NCBI RefSeq assembly: GCF_040939305.1
Contig: NZ_CP162511.1
Location: 186,001 to 250,000, forward strand
Direction: 5' to 3'
Source: Herbiconiux sp. A18JL235
GTDB lineage: Bacteria; Actinomycetota; Actinomycetes; Actinomycetales; Microbacteriaceae
DNA length: 64,000 nt
Numbering within the stretch: position 1 is the stretch's first letter; every line of letters starts with the position of its first letter. Both the position numbers and the translations under genes were made by a program. Positions 51,395 to 59,463 of the stretch are shown piece by piece. The notes beneath the pieces are model-generated. The model was not told the DNA's origin. It did not search any database and was given only the letters and a program-made list of their open reading frames with translations.

Positions 51395-52104
51395 GCATCC
51401 TGACTGTGGAGAACCTCTCGGTGCGCTACGGGGCCGTGCGGGCGGTGACGGATGCGTCGCTGCACGTCGACGAGGCGGAGCTGGTCGTGATCGTAGGCGC
51501 CAACGGAGCCGGTAAGTCGAGCCTGCTGCGAGCGGTGTCGGGGCTCGTGAAGTCGGCAGGCGGTTCGGTCGCGTTCGCCGGGCGCACCGTCACGACGGCT
51601 CCCGCGGAGAAGCGTGTGCGGGCGGGACTGTGCCTGGTGCCCGAGGGCCGGCACATCTTCGGGCGCATGACGGTGCTCGAGAACCTGCAGATCGCCACCT
51701 GGGGCAGCGCCTACAAGCTGCGCGGCGAACTCGACCGCGTCTACGGGCTCTTCCCGGTGCTCGCCGAGCGGGCCGGCCAGGTGGCGGCGACGCTCTCGGG
51801 CGGGGAGCAGCAGATGCTGGCGATCTCGCGGGCGCTGGTGCGGCATCCGAAGCTCCTCGTGCTCGACGAGCCCTCGATGGGGCTCGCGCCGCTCGTGGTG
51901 AAGCAGATGTTCGAGCTCATCGCCGAGGTGAACGCGCAAGGCACCAGTGTGCTGCTTGTGGAGCAGAACGCGCGCATGGCGCTGTCGATCGCGCACCGCG
52001 GCTACCTGATGGAGACCGGCACGCTCGCGGGCGGCGGGAGTGCCGCCGACATGGCCGACGACGAGAGTCTGCACGCCGCCTACTTCGGCCGATCGTCGCC
52101 CTGA
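51391..52104 (+). CDS. ABC transporter ATPase (LivF-like)
   Basis: ATPase of 237 residues. Walker A is GANGAGKSS, signature LSGGEQQ, Walker B LLVLDEPSMGLAP, H loop VLLVEQNAR with a Gln in place of the usual His, as in LivF proteins. The opening LTVENLSVRYGAVRAVTDASLHVDEAELVVIVG and RVRAGLCLVPEGRHIFGRMTVLENL are typical. It completes the importer with binding protein, LivH-like and fused LivM-G. Start overlaps the previous stop by ATGA. Confidence 0.93.
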   Translation: MSILTVENLSVRYGAVRAVTDASLHVDEAELVVIVGANGAGKSSLLRAVSGLVKSAGGSVAFAGRTVTTAPAEKRVRAGLCLVPEGRHIFGRMTVLENLQIATWGSAYKLRGELDRVYGLFPVLAERAGQVAATLSGGEQQMLAISRALVRHPKLLVLDEPSMGLAPLVVKQMFELIAEVNAQGTSVLLVEQNARMALSIAHRGYLMETGTLAGGGSAADMADDESLHAAYFGRSSP

Positions 52105-52153
52105 CCGGGCACGCCGCCGCGTTCTCGTTCATCCCTTTTTCTCTAGGAGCACC

Positions 52154-53749
52154 ATGAATCCTTCCTTCAGCGCGCCCTCGGTGGCGCTCGCCGCGCCCCA
52201 TGCCGCGGCCGTCGAGACCGGTCGACGCATCGTCGAAGACGGCGGCAACGCCGTGGATGCTGCGGTCGCGGCGGCGGCGGTGCTCACGGTCGTCTACCCG
52301 CACATGTGCAGCGTGGGAGGCGACCTCATCGCGCTGGTGCGTTCGGCCGACGGCGAGGTGGAGTGCGTGAACGCCTCCGGTGCCTTCGGCTCGGCGGCGC
52401 CGGTCGAGACGCTGTTTGACGGAGTCGCGGCCATGCCGGTCTCGGGTCCGCTGACGGTGTCGGTGCCGGGCACCCCCTCCGGATGGGCGGCGCTCCTGGA
52501 GCGCTGGGGCTCGCTGCCGCTCGAGCGGGTGCTGCGGGATGCGATCGTGCTGGCGCGCGACGGCGTGGCGGTGAGCGCCGGGCTGGCGCAGGCGATCCGC
52601 GACGACGAGCAGGCCCTTTCGGCCGACCCCGGGATGCGGGGCGTCTTCTTCCCCGACGGGCGTCCGGCGCAGGTGGGCGAGGTGATCCGCCAGCCCGCTC
52701 TCGCGGCGACCCTGTCGGTCCTCGCCCGAGACGGACTGCGGTCGTTCTACGACGGCGAGGTCGCCACGCAGCTCGCCTCGGGACTCGCCGCACTCGGGGT
52801 GCCGGTGAGCGCATCCGATCTGCAGGCGCACGCGGCACGGCTCGAGCCGCCGCTCTCGGCGAGGGTCGGCGAGCTCACCGTGTCGACGGCGGCCCCCAAC
52901 TCGCAGGGGTACACGCTGCTGCGCACCCTCGGCGCTGTGGAGACGGCGCGGGCGGTGGGCGCCGAGGTCGACGCGGCCGTGGTCGCGGAGCTGATGTACA
53001 GCGGAGACGTGCTGCGCGACGACGAGCTCGCCGACCCGCTCGTGGTGCCCGTCGACGTCGAGGGCGCGCTGTCGGCCGAGGCGCTCTCGGCGGCGCTCAC
53101 CGCCGCGGCCGAGAGCGCACGCACGGGAGTGCGGGTCGAGGCCCGGGTGACGCCGCGGCCGGCCGGTGACACGATCGCGGTGACGGCGGTGTCGAGCGAC
53201 GGGGTGGCCGTCTCGCTCATCCAGTCGGTGTTCCACTCCTTCGGCTCGCTGATGCTCGAGCCGGCGACCGGACTCGTGCTGCACAATCGTGCGGCGTTCT
53301 TCACCCTCGAGGCGGGGTCGCCCAACGTGGTGGCGGCGGGCAAGCGGCCGGCGCACACCCTGGTGCCGGTGCTCGTGGAGTCGGATGCGGGGCTCGTCGC
53401 CGCGCACGGCACCATGGGCGGGAAGGCGCAGTCGCAGATCCACGTGCAGCTGGTGGAGCGCATCCGTGCGGGGGCCACGCCGCAGGAGGCCGTCGCCGCA
53501 CCCCGGTACATCGTGGGCGGACTCGACATGGGCACCGACAACGACTACGTCTTCGTCGAACCCGGCTTCGACGACGACACCCTCCGCGGCCTCGAGCGCA
53601 GCCCTCTGCGGCTGGTGCCTTCGCCCATCCTCCACTCCGACGCGGGCCACGCCATGATCGCCCGCCTCGACCCCTCGGGCGCGCTCTCCGCTGGCGCCGA
53701 CCCGCGCAGCGACGGGGCGGCCCTCGTCGCGACGCCTCCCTCGGAGTAG
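52154..53749 (+). CDS. Gamma-glutamyltransferase-family Ntn hydrolase
   Basis: Protein of 531 residues of the GGT superfamily, made as a precursor that cuts itself before a Thr. It has SVALAAPHAAAVETGRRIVEDGGNAVDAAVAAAAVLTVVYPHMCSVGGD, PGTPSGWAALLERWGSLPL and SDGVAVSLIQSVFHSFGSLMLEPATGLVLHNR. The nucleophile is expected to be Thr 340 (AGDTIAV), but the usual second Thr and His (TTH) are Ile and Ala, as in divergent members. No signal peptide is visible, so it should act in the cytosol. Alternatives include oxamate amidohydrolase (HpxW-like) and other amidases. It is the last gene of the RidA-ABC operon, after a 49-base gap with AGGAGC. Confidence 0.87.
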   Translation: MNPSFSAPSVALAAPHAAAVETGRRIVEDGGNAVDAAVAAAAVLTVVYPHMCSVGGDLIALVRSADGEVECVNASGAFGSAAPVETLFDGVAAMPVSGPLTVSVPGTPSGWAALLERWGSLPLERVLRDAIVLARDGVAVSAGLAQAIRDDEQALSADPGMRGVFFPDGRPAQVGEVIRQPALAATLSVLARDGLRSFYDGEVATQLASGLAALGVPVSASDLQAHAARLEPPLSARVGELTVSTAAPNSQGYTLLRTLGAVETARAVGAEVDAAVVAELMYSGDVLRDDELADPLVVPVDVEGALSAEALSAALTAAAESARTGVRVEARVTPRPAGDTIAVTAVSSDGVAVSLIQSVFHSFGSLMLEPATGLVLHNRAAFFTLEAGSPNVVAAGKRPAHTLVPVLVESDAGLVAAHGTMGGKAQSQIHVQLVERIRAGATPQEAVAAPRYIVGGLDMGTDNDYVFVEPGFDDDTLRGLERSPLRLVPSPILHSDAGHAMIARLDPSGALSAGADPRSDGAALVATPPSE

Positions 53750-53836
53750 CAGCAGGTCAGCGGATGCGGAGCCAGGTCGGCTCGGCCACGGATACGCCGC
53801 GCACGCCGACGATGAGCTGCGATCGAGCTTCTCGGC

Positions 53837-54280
53837 TCAGTGCAGGGCGCGCACCTCGGGCGAGTCGAGCACGGCCGTCAGGATGCGGCGGAGGGTCGTC
53901 GCGTCGGCGGGGGTGAGGCCGGCGGTGAGCACGGCGTCGACGCGCTCGACGCGCGGCACCAGTGCGGTGAGCTCGCGCTCGCCTAGCTCGGTGAGGTGCA
54001 GTACGTTCCGGCGCTTGTCGATGTCGTCACGGAGCCGTTCGATCAGGCCGCGGCGCTCCAGACGGGCGACGATGTCGGCGATGGTCGACCGGTCGAGGTC
54101 GAGGCGCTCGACGAGGTGCTGCTGGCTGGCACCGGGGGTGCCGGCCAGCACGTTGAGCACTCCGAACTGCACGCTGGTGACCTCGGCCGACACCTCGCGC
54201 TGCCAGGCGGCGACATGCGCCTGCTGCGCGCGGCGGAAAAGGTAGCCGGTGTAGTCGGAGACGTCGTGCGGGGTGGCCAT
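53837..54280 (-). CDS. MarR-family regulator of the gentisate genes
   Basis: Regulator of 147 residues. The winged helix is SAEVTSVQFGVLNVLAGTPGASQQHLVERLDLDRSTIADIVARLERRGLIERLRDDIDKRRNVLHLTELGEREL in parts, the full MarR pattern with the DxR wing (DDIDKRRNV). The start ATG 54280 has AATGAT seven bases upstream on its strand, which marks a leaderless start; the frame runs on upstream inside the isomerase gene but that part is noise. It is last in the gentisate set and probably binds an aromatic acid (inference). Confidence 0.88.
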   Translation of the reverse strand: MATPHDVSDYTGYLFRRAQQAHVAAWQREVSAEVTSVQFGVLNVLAGTPGASQQHLVERLDLDRSTIADIVARLERRGLIERLRDDIDKRRNVLHLTELGERELTALVPRVERVDAVLTAGLTPADATTLRRILTAVLDSPEVRALH

Positions 54281-54317
54281 CTCCCCGATCATTCCAGAGT
54301 CGCAGGAGAGCCGGAGG

Positions 54318-55103
54318 TCACAGCCAGCGCGGCGGCGTGGGCGCGACGTCGCCGCTGAGGGTGGTGACGCCGTGGCCACCGCGACCGGTCGCCCATTGGG
54401 CGAGTGCGGCGGCGGTGCCGCGGAGTGTGAGGGCGGGAAGGCCCGTGCGATCGGGTTCCGCGTGTGCATCCGCCTCTGGCTCGGCCGAGCGGAACGGCTC
54501 GGTGCGATCGGAGGGCTCGAGCACGAAAGCGGGCAGCGATTCGTCGAGGCGCCGCTTGTCCCACGCGCCCAGCACCTCGCCGATCAACCTGTCGATCACG
54601 GGTGCGGGGATGTCGTCGAAGCGACCGCCGTTGGCGAGGTCGACGGCGTGGATCCAGACCTCGCGGGTGCGCATCCACACCGACTCCGACACCGGCACGG
54701 TTCGACCCTGGGCGGTGCGCACGAGGTTCGACCAGTCGGCGTCGGGGAGGTCGCGCCACTCCACGGTGAGGTGGATGGCGGCGTGGTCGGAGAGGTTGCG
54801 CAGCGCCTGCGCGGGCAGGGTCGCCGAGAACTCGATCTCGGCGTTGCGCTGCTCGGGCGACGCGTACATCGGAGTCTCGACCCCGGTCGCGGCCCACTCC
54901 ACCAGGCGGGTGAGGGCCCGGGCGTTCAGCCCGACGTGGGCGATCAGCTCGCGACGCGACCAGCCCGGGAGCAGGGACGGACCGTCGAAGTCGGCGTCCG
55001 TCAGCTCTGTCAGCTTGCGCGAGTAGTAGGCCTGCGCGCGCCGGGCGAGCAGGAGCCCCGCGACGATCGCCGGGTCGGTGACCTGGTCGGTGCGGGCGAC
55101 CAC
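54318..55103 (-). CDS. Mycothiol-dependent maleylpyruvate isomerase family protein
   Basis: Turns maleylpyruvate into fumarylpyruvate in the gentisate pathway, with mycothiol as cofactor in actinobacteria. The 261-residue protein has the DinB-like four-helix N-terminal domain with the metal-binding LLPGWSRRELIAHVGLNARALTRLVEWA stretch, a second His in HLTVEWRDLP and a third in REVWIHAVDL; the C-terminal MDMPI_C domain ends in GGHGVTTLSGDVAPTPPRWL. GTG 55103 begins three bases after the stop of the FAH-type gene. Context with gentisate dioxygenase and hydrolase makes the assignment firm. Confidence 0.9.
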   Translation of the reverse strand: MVARTDQVTDPAIVAGLLLARRAQAYYSRKLTELTDADFDGPSLLPGWSRRELIAHVGLNARALTRLVEWAATGVETPMYASPEQRNAEIEFSATLPAQALRNLSDHAAIHLTVEWRDLPDADWSNLVRTAQGRTVPVSESVWMRTREVWIHAVDLANGGRFDDIPAPVIDRLIGEVLGAWDKRRLDESLPAFVLEPSDRTEPFRSAEPEADAHAEPDRTGLPALTLRGTAAALAQWATGRGGHGVTTLSGDVAPTPPRWL

Positions 55104-55106
55104 GGC

Positions 55107-55952
55107 TCAGGCCTCCGCGCGCACGGTGTTGCGCAGTGTGCCGATGCCCTCGATCGACGTGACGAGCGTGGCGCCGTCGGTGAGGTACCGGGCGGGCTTG
55201 CGGGCGTGCCCGACGCCGCCGGGGGTGCCGCTCGCGATGACGTCACCGGGGTTGAGCGTGATGATCTGCGAGATGTAGGCGACGAGGGCAGCCGGGTCGA
55301 ACACCAGGTCGTCGGTGTTCGAGTGCTGCATCGTCTCTCCGTCGACCTCGGTGCGGATGTCGGTGTCGACCGCGTACTCGTCGGGCGTCACGAGCACGGG
55401 CCCGAACGGCGTGGTGGCCTCGAAGGTCTTGCCCTGGAACCATTCCGGCGTGCGGTACTGGAAGTCGCGCATGGTCACGTCGTTCAACACCGAGTACCCG
55501 GCGATGGCGTCGGATGCTTCGGCCGCCGTGAGTCGCCGTGCGCGCTGCCCGATCACGACCGCGAGCTCGGCTTCCCAGTCGACCGCGTGCGAGGCGTACT
55601 CGGGCAGCACGATGGGGTCGTAAGGCCCGATCAGCGCCTCGGGGTACTTGGCGAAGAGGGTGGGGTGCTCGGGCAGTTCGCGGCCCATCTCGAGGATGTG
55701 GTTGCGGTAGTTCAGGCCCACGCACACGATCTTCGAGGGTGCCGGTACGACCGGCGCCCACTGCTCGTCGTGCACCTGGTCGAGCGGATGCGCGGTGCCG
55801 GTGGCCGCCTCGGCGGTCTGACGCCAGGTGGGGTCGGCAAGCAGGGCGCCGACGTCGGCGAACCCGTCGATCTCGACGGCGGTGTCGGCGTCGACGCGGA
55901 CGGCGACGGAGGAGGCGGGGGAGCCGGGCGTGCGGAGGGTGGCGAGCTTCAT
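55107..55952 (-). CDS. Fumarylacetoacetate hydrolase family, likely fumarylpyruvate hydrolase
   Basis: Hydrolase of 281 residues that should split fumarylpyruvate to fumarate and pyruvate. The FAH core is present: SKIVCVGLNYRNHILEMGRELPEHPTLFAKYPEALIGPYDPIVLPEYASHAVDWEAELAVVIG in parts, with the metal Glu/Asp set, then GYSVLNDVTMRDFQ, GKTFEATTPFGPVLVTPDE and GDVIASGTPGGVGHARKPARYLTDG. Weak ribosome site (AAAGCG). It lies 20 bases after the dioxygenase stop and three bases before the isomerase. Confidence 0.9.
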   Translation of the reverse strand: MKLATLRTPGSPASSVAVRVDADTAVEIDGFADVGALLADPTWRQTAEAATGTAHPLDQVHDEQWAPVVPAPSKIVCVGLNYRNHILEMGRELPEHPTLFAKYPEALIGPYDPIVLPEYASHAVDWEAELAVVIGQRARRLTAAEASDAIAGYSVLNDVTMRDFQYRTPEWFQGKTFEATTPFGPVLVTPDEYAVDTDIRTEVDGETMQHSNTDDLVFDPAALVAYISQIITLNPGDVIASGTPGGVGHARKPARYLTDGATLVTSIEGIGTLRNTVRAEA

Positions 55953-55972
55953 GGGGGACGCTTTCTGGTGTC

Positions 55973-57052
55973 TTACTGCTGGGCTGAGGGAACGAAGGTG
56001 CGGGCGAAGTTGAGGCGCTCCATGATGGGGCCGTCGGTGAACCGGAACAGGTCGAACTGCGAGTCGGCGTGCAGCTCCCACGGCACCCAGCTGGGCACCA
56101 CGAACAGGTCGCCGGTCTCGAGCCGGGTCTCGACGCCACCGAGCACGACGGTGCCGGTGCCCTCGAACACCTGCCACACGGCGGAGCCCACCTCGTGGGT
56201 CGAGGGTGTCGATGCTCCGGCGCGCAGCCGGTGGAACTCGCAGCGGATCGTCGACATCACGTCGCCGCCCGTGGTGGGGTTGGTGTAGCGGATGGCGGCG
56301 TGGCCCTGCGAGAGCGTCGCCGGGAACCCTTCGTCTTCTAGGCGCAGCTGTTCGGTGAGTGCAGCATCCGTGTGTTCCCAGCGGTAGGCGCTGAGGGGGG
56401 AGGAGATCTTGTCTTCGAGCACCGACATAGGCCGCAGGCCCGGGTAGGCCCAGAGGCGTTCGGCACGGGAGAACTGAGGGCTCGCCTCGTCGGTCACTCG
56501 TTCCGAGCCGAACTCAAAGAAGCCGACGTCCATCTGGCTGGAGAAGGGGATGTCGAGGCCGTCGATCCAGGCCATCGGGTTCGCCGTGTCGTTGTGGTGG
56601 CCGTGGAAGTTCCAGCCCGGGGTGAGCAGCAGATCGCCGCGGCTCATCCTCACCGGGTCGCCGTTGACGACTGTCCAGACGCCCTCGCCCTCCACCACGA
56701 AGCGGAACGCGTTCTGCGAGTGACGGTGCTCGGGGGCCGTCTCGCGCCCGCCGAGGTACTGGATGGCGCACCACAGCGTCGGGGTGGCGTACCCGGTGCC
56801 CGGCAGGCCCGGGTTCGTGAGGCCGACCGCTCGGCGCTCGCCGCCGCGGCCGACGGGCACGAGGTCGCCGGAGCGCTGGGCGATGTCGAACAGCGTCTTC
56901 CACCGCCACACGTGCGGCACCGCCTGGGGCGCCGGCGTCATCGGCATGAGATCGTCGCGCTGCGTCCACAGCGGCGCCATGTCGTTCGCGGCGAAGTCGC
57001 GGTAGAGCTGCTCGAGCTCGGGGCTGTCGGCGGAGCCGTCCATCTGCTGCAC
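55973..57052 (-). CDS. Gentisate 1,2-dioxygenase
   Basis: Bicupin iron dioxygenase of 359 residues that opens the ring of gentisate (2,5-dihydroxybenzoate) to maleylpyruvate. The N-terminal cupin carries the iron ligands in PEHRHSQNAFRFVVEG and the later FHGHHND; the C-terminal cupin has THEVGSAVWQVFEGTG and DLFVVPSWVPWELHA. Length and motif order match bacterial gentisate dioxygenases. GTG 57052 follows AGAGGA by seven bases. First gene of the operon dioxygenase-hydrolase-isomerase(-MarR), under a GTGACA-N17-TATAGT promoter. Confidence 0.92.
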   Translation of the reverse strand: MQQMDGSADSPELEQLYRDFAANDMAPLWTQRDDLMPMTPAPQAVPHVWRWKTLFDIAQRSGDLVPVGRGGERRAVGLTNPGLPGTGYATPTLWCAIQYLGGRETAPEHRHSQNAFRFVVEGEGVWTVVNGDPVRMSRGDLLLTPGWNFHGHHNDTANPMAWIDGLDIPFSSQMDVGFFEFGSERVTDEASPQFSRAERLWAYPGLRPMSVLEDKISSPLSAYRWEHTDAALTEQLRLEDEGFPATLSQGHAAIRYTNPTTGGDVMSTIRCEFHRLRAGASTPSTHEVGSAVWQVFEGTGTVVLGGVETRLETGDLFVVPSWVPWELHADSQFDLFRFTDGPIMERLNFARTFVPSAQQ

Positions 57053-57075
57053 TGCAGTGTCCTCTCGTCATCACG

Positions 57076-57121
57076 AGTTAGTCAGTACCCCAACTATATC
57101 CGCACACCCCATCCTTGTCAC
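57076..57121 (-). promoter_or_regulatory. Gentisate operon promoter and candidate MarR site
   Basis: On the minus strand GTGACA (57121-57116), 17 bases, TATAGT (57098-57093). Just downstream and overlapping the -10, the imperfect palindrome AGTTnG-N8-CnAACT (57076-57095) is a possible MarR operator. The leader to the GTG is about 33 bases. Confidence 0.6.
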
Positions 57122-57137
57122 GACCTGCGGATGGCAG

Positions 57138-57202
57138 CGATCGAAAGGGCGCGAAGTGCCTGCTCCCGAGGGTTGAGAGGGCACTTCGCGCCTTCTCGAT
57201 CG
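57138..57202. repeat. Intergenic inverted-repeat element, GGGCGCRAAGTGCC family (copy 2)
   Basis: Left arm 57138-57160 and right arm 57180-57202 pair over 23 bases with two mismatches, loop of 19. The left arm shares CGAAAGGGCGC(A/G)AAGTGCC with 43953-43971, a 19-base match with one difference. It sits between the gentisate operon promoter and the EamA gene stop. Confidence 0.85.
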
Positions 57203-57243
57203 CGGGCAGCGCGGCGCGGGGCCGCGCAGGGCCGCGCGGGGCC

Positions 57244-58170
57244 TCACGCGGCGGTCGCGGTGGGGGACTCCTCGGGGTCGAGGGAGGAGGGGATGCGGCG
57301 GCGGGGGCGCCAGGCGACCGTGGCGATGAAGACGCCCGCCACCACGACCGCCCCGCCGAGCAGGTCGCCGACCGCGGGCACGTCGCCGAGGATGAGCCAG
57401 GCGCTCGTGAAGCCCGCGACCGGCACGAGCATGGAGAAGGGCGCGACCCGGCTCGACGGGTTGCGCTTCATGAGGGCGGTCCAGATGCCGGTGCCGACGA
57501 CCGTGGCGAGCAACGCGGTGTAGGCGAGACCGATCAGGGCGGGCAGCGCCTCGGGGGTGAAGGCGGTGGCGAGCGACTCGCCGATGCGGTCGGGCCCCTC
57601 GACGAGGAGCGAGAGGGCGAGCATCGGCAGGGGTGGCACGACCGACATCCAGAGCGTCAGCCGCAGCGGGTTCTCAGGCCTGGCCTGGCGGCTGCAGATG
57701 TTGCCGAAGGCCCAGCCGAGCGCTCCGCACAGAGTGAGCACGACCGGCAGCAGCGCCGAGACCCCCGCGCGTTCGGCGGCGATGATGCCGAGGCCGGCCA
57801 CCGCTATGGCGATGCCGACTCCCTGCACCAGGGTGAGCCGCTCCCGCAGCCAGACCGCGGCGAGCACCACGGTGAACGGCGCCGATGCCTGCAGCACGAG
57901 GGAGGCGAGACCGGGCGGCATGCCCGCATCCATCGCCGCGAACAGGAACGCGAACTGCAGGATGCCGAAGCCGAGCCCGTAACCGAGCAACCACTTCAGC
58001 GGCACCCCGGGCCGCTTCACGAACAGCACCGTCGGCAGTGCGATGACCGCGAAGCGCAGTGCGACGAGGAAGAAGGGTGGGAAGTGCTCGAGCGAGAGGT
58101 GCAGCGCCACGAAGTTCACCCCCCACAGCACCGCGACCAGCACGGCGAGGAGGCGGTCGCGGGTGGTCAC
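57244..58170 (-). CDS. EamA/DMT-family transporter
   Basis: Membrane protein of 308 residues with ten helices in two EamA repeats (about 5-135 and 145-285): LLAVLVAVLWGVNFVALHLSLEHFPPFFLVALRF, LQASAPFTVVLAAVWLRERLTLVQGVGIAIAVAGL, then LCGALGWAFGNICSRQA and LVPVAGFTSAWLILGD. Resembles the YdfC/O-acetylserine-type amino-acid and metabolite exporters; substrate unknown. GTG 58170 is preferred because the family normally begins just there and GAGGCT lies six bases upstream; an ATG at 58191 would add seven polar residues. Confidence 0.87.
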   Translation of the reverse strand: MTTRDRLLAVLVAVLWGVNFVALHLSLEHFPPFFLVALRFAVIALPTVLFVKRPGVPLKWLLGYGLGFGILQFAFLFAAMDAGMPPGLASLVLQASAPFTVVLAAVWLRERLTLVQGVGIAIAVAGLGIIAAERAGVSALLPVVLTLCGALGWAFGNICSRQARPENPLRLTLWMSVVPPLPMLALSLLVEGPDRIGESLATAFTPEALPALIGLAYTALLATVVGTGIWTALMKRNPSSRVAPFSMLVPVAGFTSAWLILGDVPAVGDLLGGAVVVAGVFIATVAWRPRRRIPSSLDPEESPTATAA

Positions 58171-58263
58171 GGGTTCAGCCTCGTGGCGCATCCGCCCGGG
58201 CACAAGCGAGCGTCGCTACACCCACCTTGTGGCGCAGCTTGCCGATGGGGAGCGTCGGATGCG

Positions 58264-58527
58264 CTACTTGCCGTGCTCGGCGAGGATCGTGTCGAGATCG
58301 ATGCGCTTCAGCAGCCCCGCCCAGTCGAAGTGACGCGCCGTGTCGATGGCGTGGTCTTCGGCGAGCACCTTGCCGTTGCGCTCGACGGTCACCCCGGCGG
58401 GCGCCTCGGCGTTCACGATGCGCAAGATCTCGTCGTTCACGGCCTCGGCGTCGAAGTCGGCCCCGTACCGGGCGTAGACATCAGCGTTCACGGTGTAGTT
58501 CAGCACGGTGATCTCGGTGTGGGTCAT
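58264..58527 (-). CDS. Small conserved-looking hypothetical protein
   Basis: A soluble 87-residue protein that I do not recognise. It is acidic, with MTHTEITVLNYTVNADVYARYG at the start and WAGLLKRIDLDTILAEHGK at the end, and no metal or nucleotide motif. The start ATG 58527 has CAGGAT six bases upstream, the leaderless pattern, and the gene is divergent from the DUF3054 gene with 41 bases between starts. Codon use is like the neighbours, so it is probably real. Confidence 0.65.
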   Translation of the reverse strand: MTHTEITVLNYTVNADVYARYGADFDAEAVNDEILRIVNAEAPAGVTVERNGKVLAEDHAIDTARHFDWAGLLKRIDLDTILAEHGK

Positions 58528-58568
58528 GCTCACATCCTGCCACCGGCCCGCGCGGCTACGCTGGCCGG

Positions 58569-58991
58569 GTGCTGACGAAATCAGGAACGATCGCGCTCGC
58601 CGCCGCCGTCGACGTGGCTCTGGTGCTGCTGTTCGTCGCCATCGGCCGACGCTCGCACGACGAAGACGGCGCGCTGCTCGGCTTCCTCATCACCGCCTGG
58701 CCCTTTCTCGCCGGGGCGGCCGTCGGCTGGCTCGCGTCCCTCGCCTGGCGCCGTCCGCTCGCCGTCGCCCCCACCGGCGTCGTGGTGTGGGCCGCTGCCG
58801 TCGCGCTCGGCATGGTGTTCCGGATGCTGACGGGCCAGGGCGTCCAACTCAGCTTCGTGATCGTCACGGCCCTGGTGCTCGCCGCCTTCCTCGTGGGGTG
58901 GCGGGCGGCCGCTCTGCTGGTGGCGCGTATCCGTCGTCACCGGGGTCGGCGCGAGACGGCCGGCGCCGCCGTGGTCATCGGCCGGAACTGA
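58569..58991 (+). CDS. DUF3054 membrane protein
   Basis: Four-helix membrane protein of 140 residues of the DUF3054 family. Marks are AAAVDVALVLLFVAIGRRSHDEDGALLGFLITAWPFLAGAAVGWLASLAWRRPLAVAPTGVVVWAAAVALGMVFRMLTGQGVQLSFVIVTALVLAAFLVGWR in parts, which runs through nearly the whole length. GTG 58569 follows TACGCT by six bases. The family is widespread in actinobacteria and without known function. Confidence 0.9.
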   Translation: MLTKSGTIALAAAVDVALVLLFVAIGRRSHDEDGALLGFLITAWPFLAGAAVGWLASLAWRRPLAVAPTGVVVWAAAVALGMVFRMLTGQGVQLSFVIVTALVLAAFLVGWRAAALLVARIRRHRGRRETAGAAVVIGRN

Positions 58992-59012
58992 GCGCGACCA
59001 CCCTCGGCGCCA

Positions 59013-59402
59013 TCAGGGGGAGGGCGCCGAGCCGGCACCGTGCACATCGGCGACGACCCCGACGACGAGTGCGATTGCTGCGAGCACGAGCACCCCGGCG
59101 ATGACCGCCCGGCCGAGCACGCCGCGACCGGCACGCCGCCGCGCGGGCAGCGATGTCACGAGCAGCACCGCGATGCCGACCAGGAGCACGCCGCCGGCGA
59201 TCCCCAGGGTGAGCAGTGCGCCGGCTTCGAGCTCGGGCGTGTGGAGATAGCCGAGCAGTACCGCGCCGACGTAGACGACCGCGGCGGTGATGACTCCGGC
59301 GAGCACTCTCGTGAGCACGTCGCGCCAGAGCTTCTGCTCACTCAGCCAGGCGCCGGGGAGCTGCCACCACCGCTGATCCGGGCCGTCGCCCTGCTCGCTC
59401 AT
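59013..59402 (-). CDS. Small membrane protein, function unknown
   Basis: A 129-residue protein with a polar N-terminus (EQGDGPDQRWWQLPGAWLSEQKLWRDVLTRV) and three hydrophobic helices (about 33-52, 62-83, 96-118). Family not recognised. ATG 59402 has TAGTGT six bases upstream on its strand (leaderless pattern), and the gene is divergent from the Ntn hydrolase. It converges on the DUF3054 gene. Confidence 0.7.
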   Translation of the reverse strand: MSEQGDGPDQRWWQLPGAWLSEQKLWRDVLTRVLAGVITAAVVYVGAVLLGYLHTPELEAGALLTLGIAGGVLLVGIAVLLVTSLPARRRAGRGVLGRAVIAGVLVLAAIALVVGVVADVHGAGSAPSP

Positions 59403-59463
59403 TCCAGAACACTATCCCGGCGCATCCGCCGGCCGGCGCGGCGGAGGGGATACGCTCACGAGC

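Noticed and set aside
52154..53749. GGT-family gene as a pseudogene because the TTH motif is changed
   Set aside because: The frame is full length, the presumed nucleophile Thr and all other family motifs are present, and it sits at the end of an intact operon.
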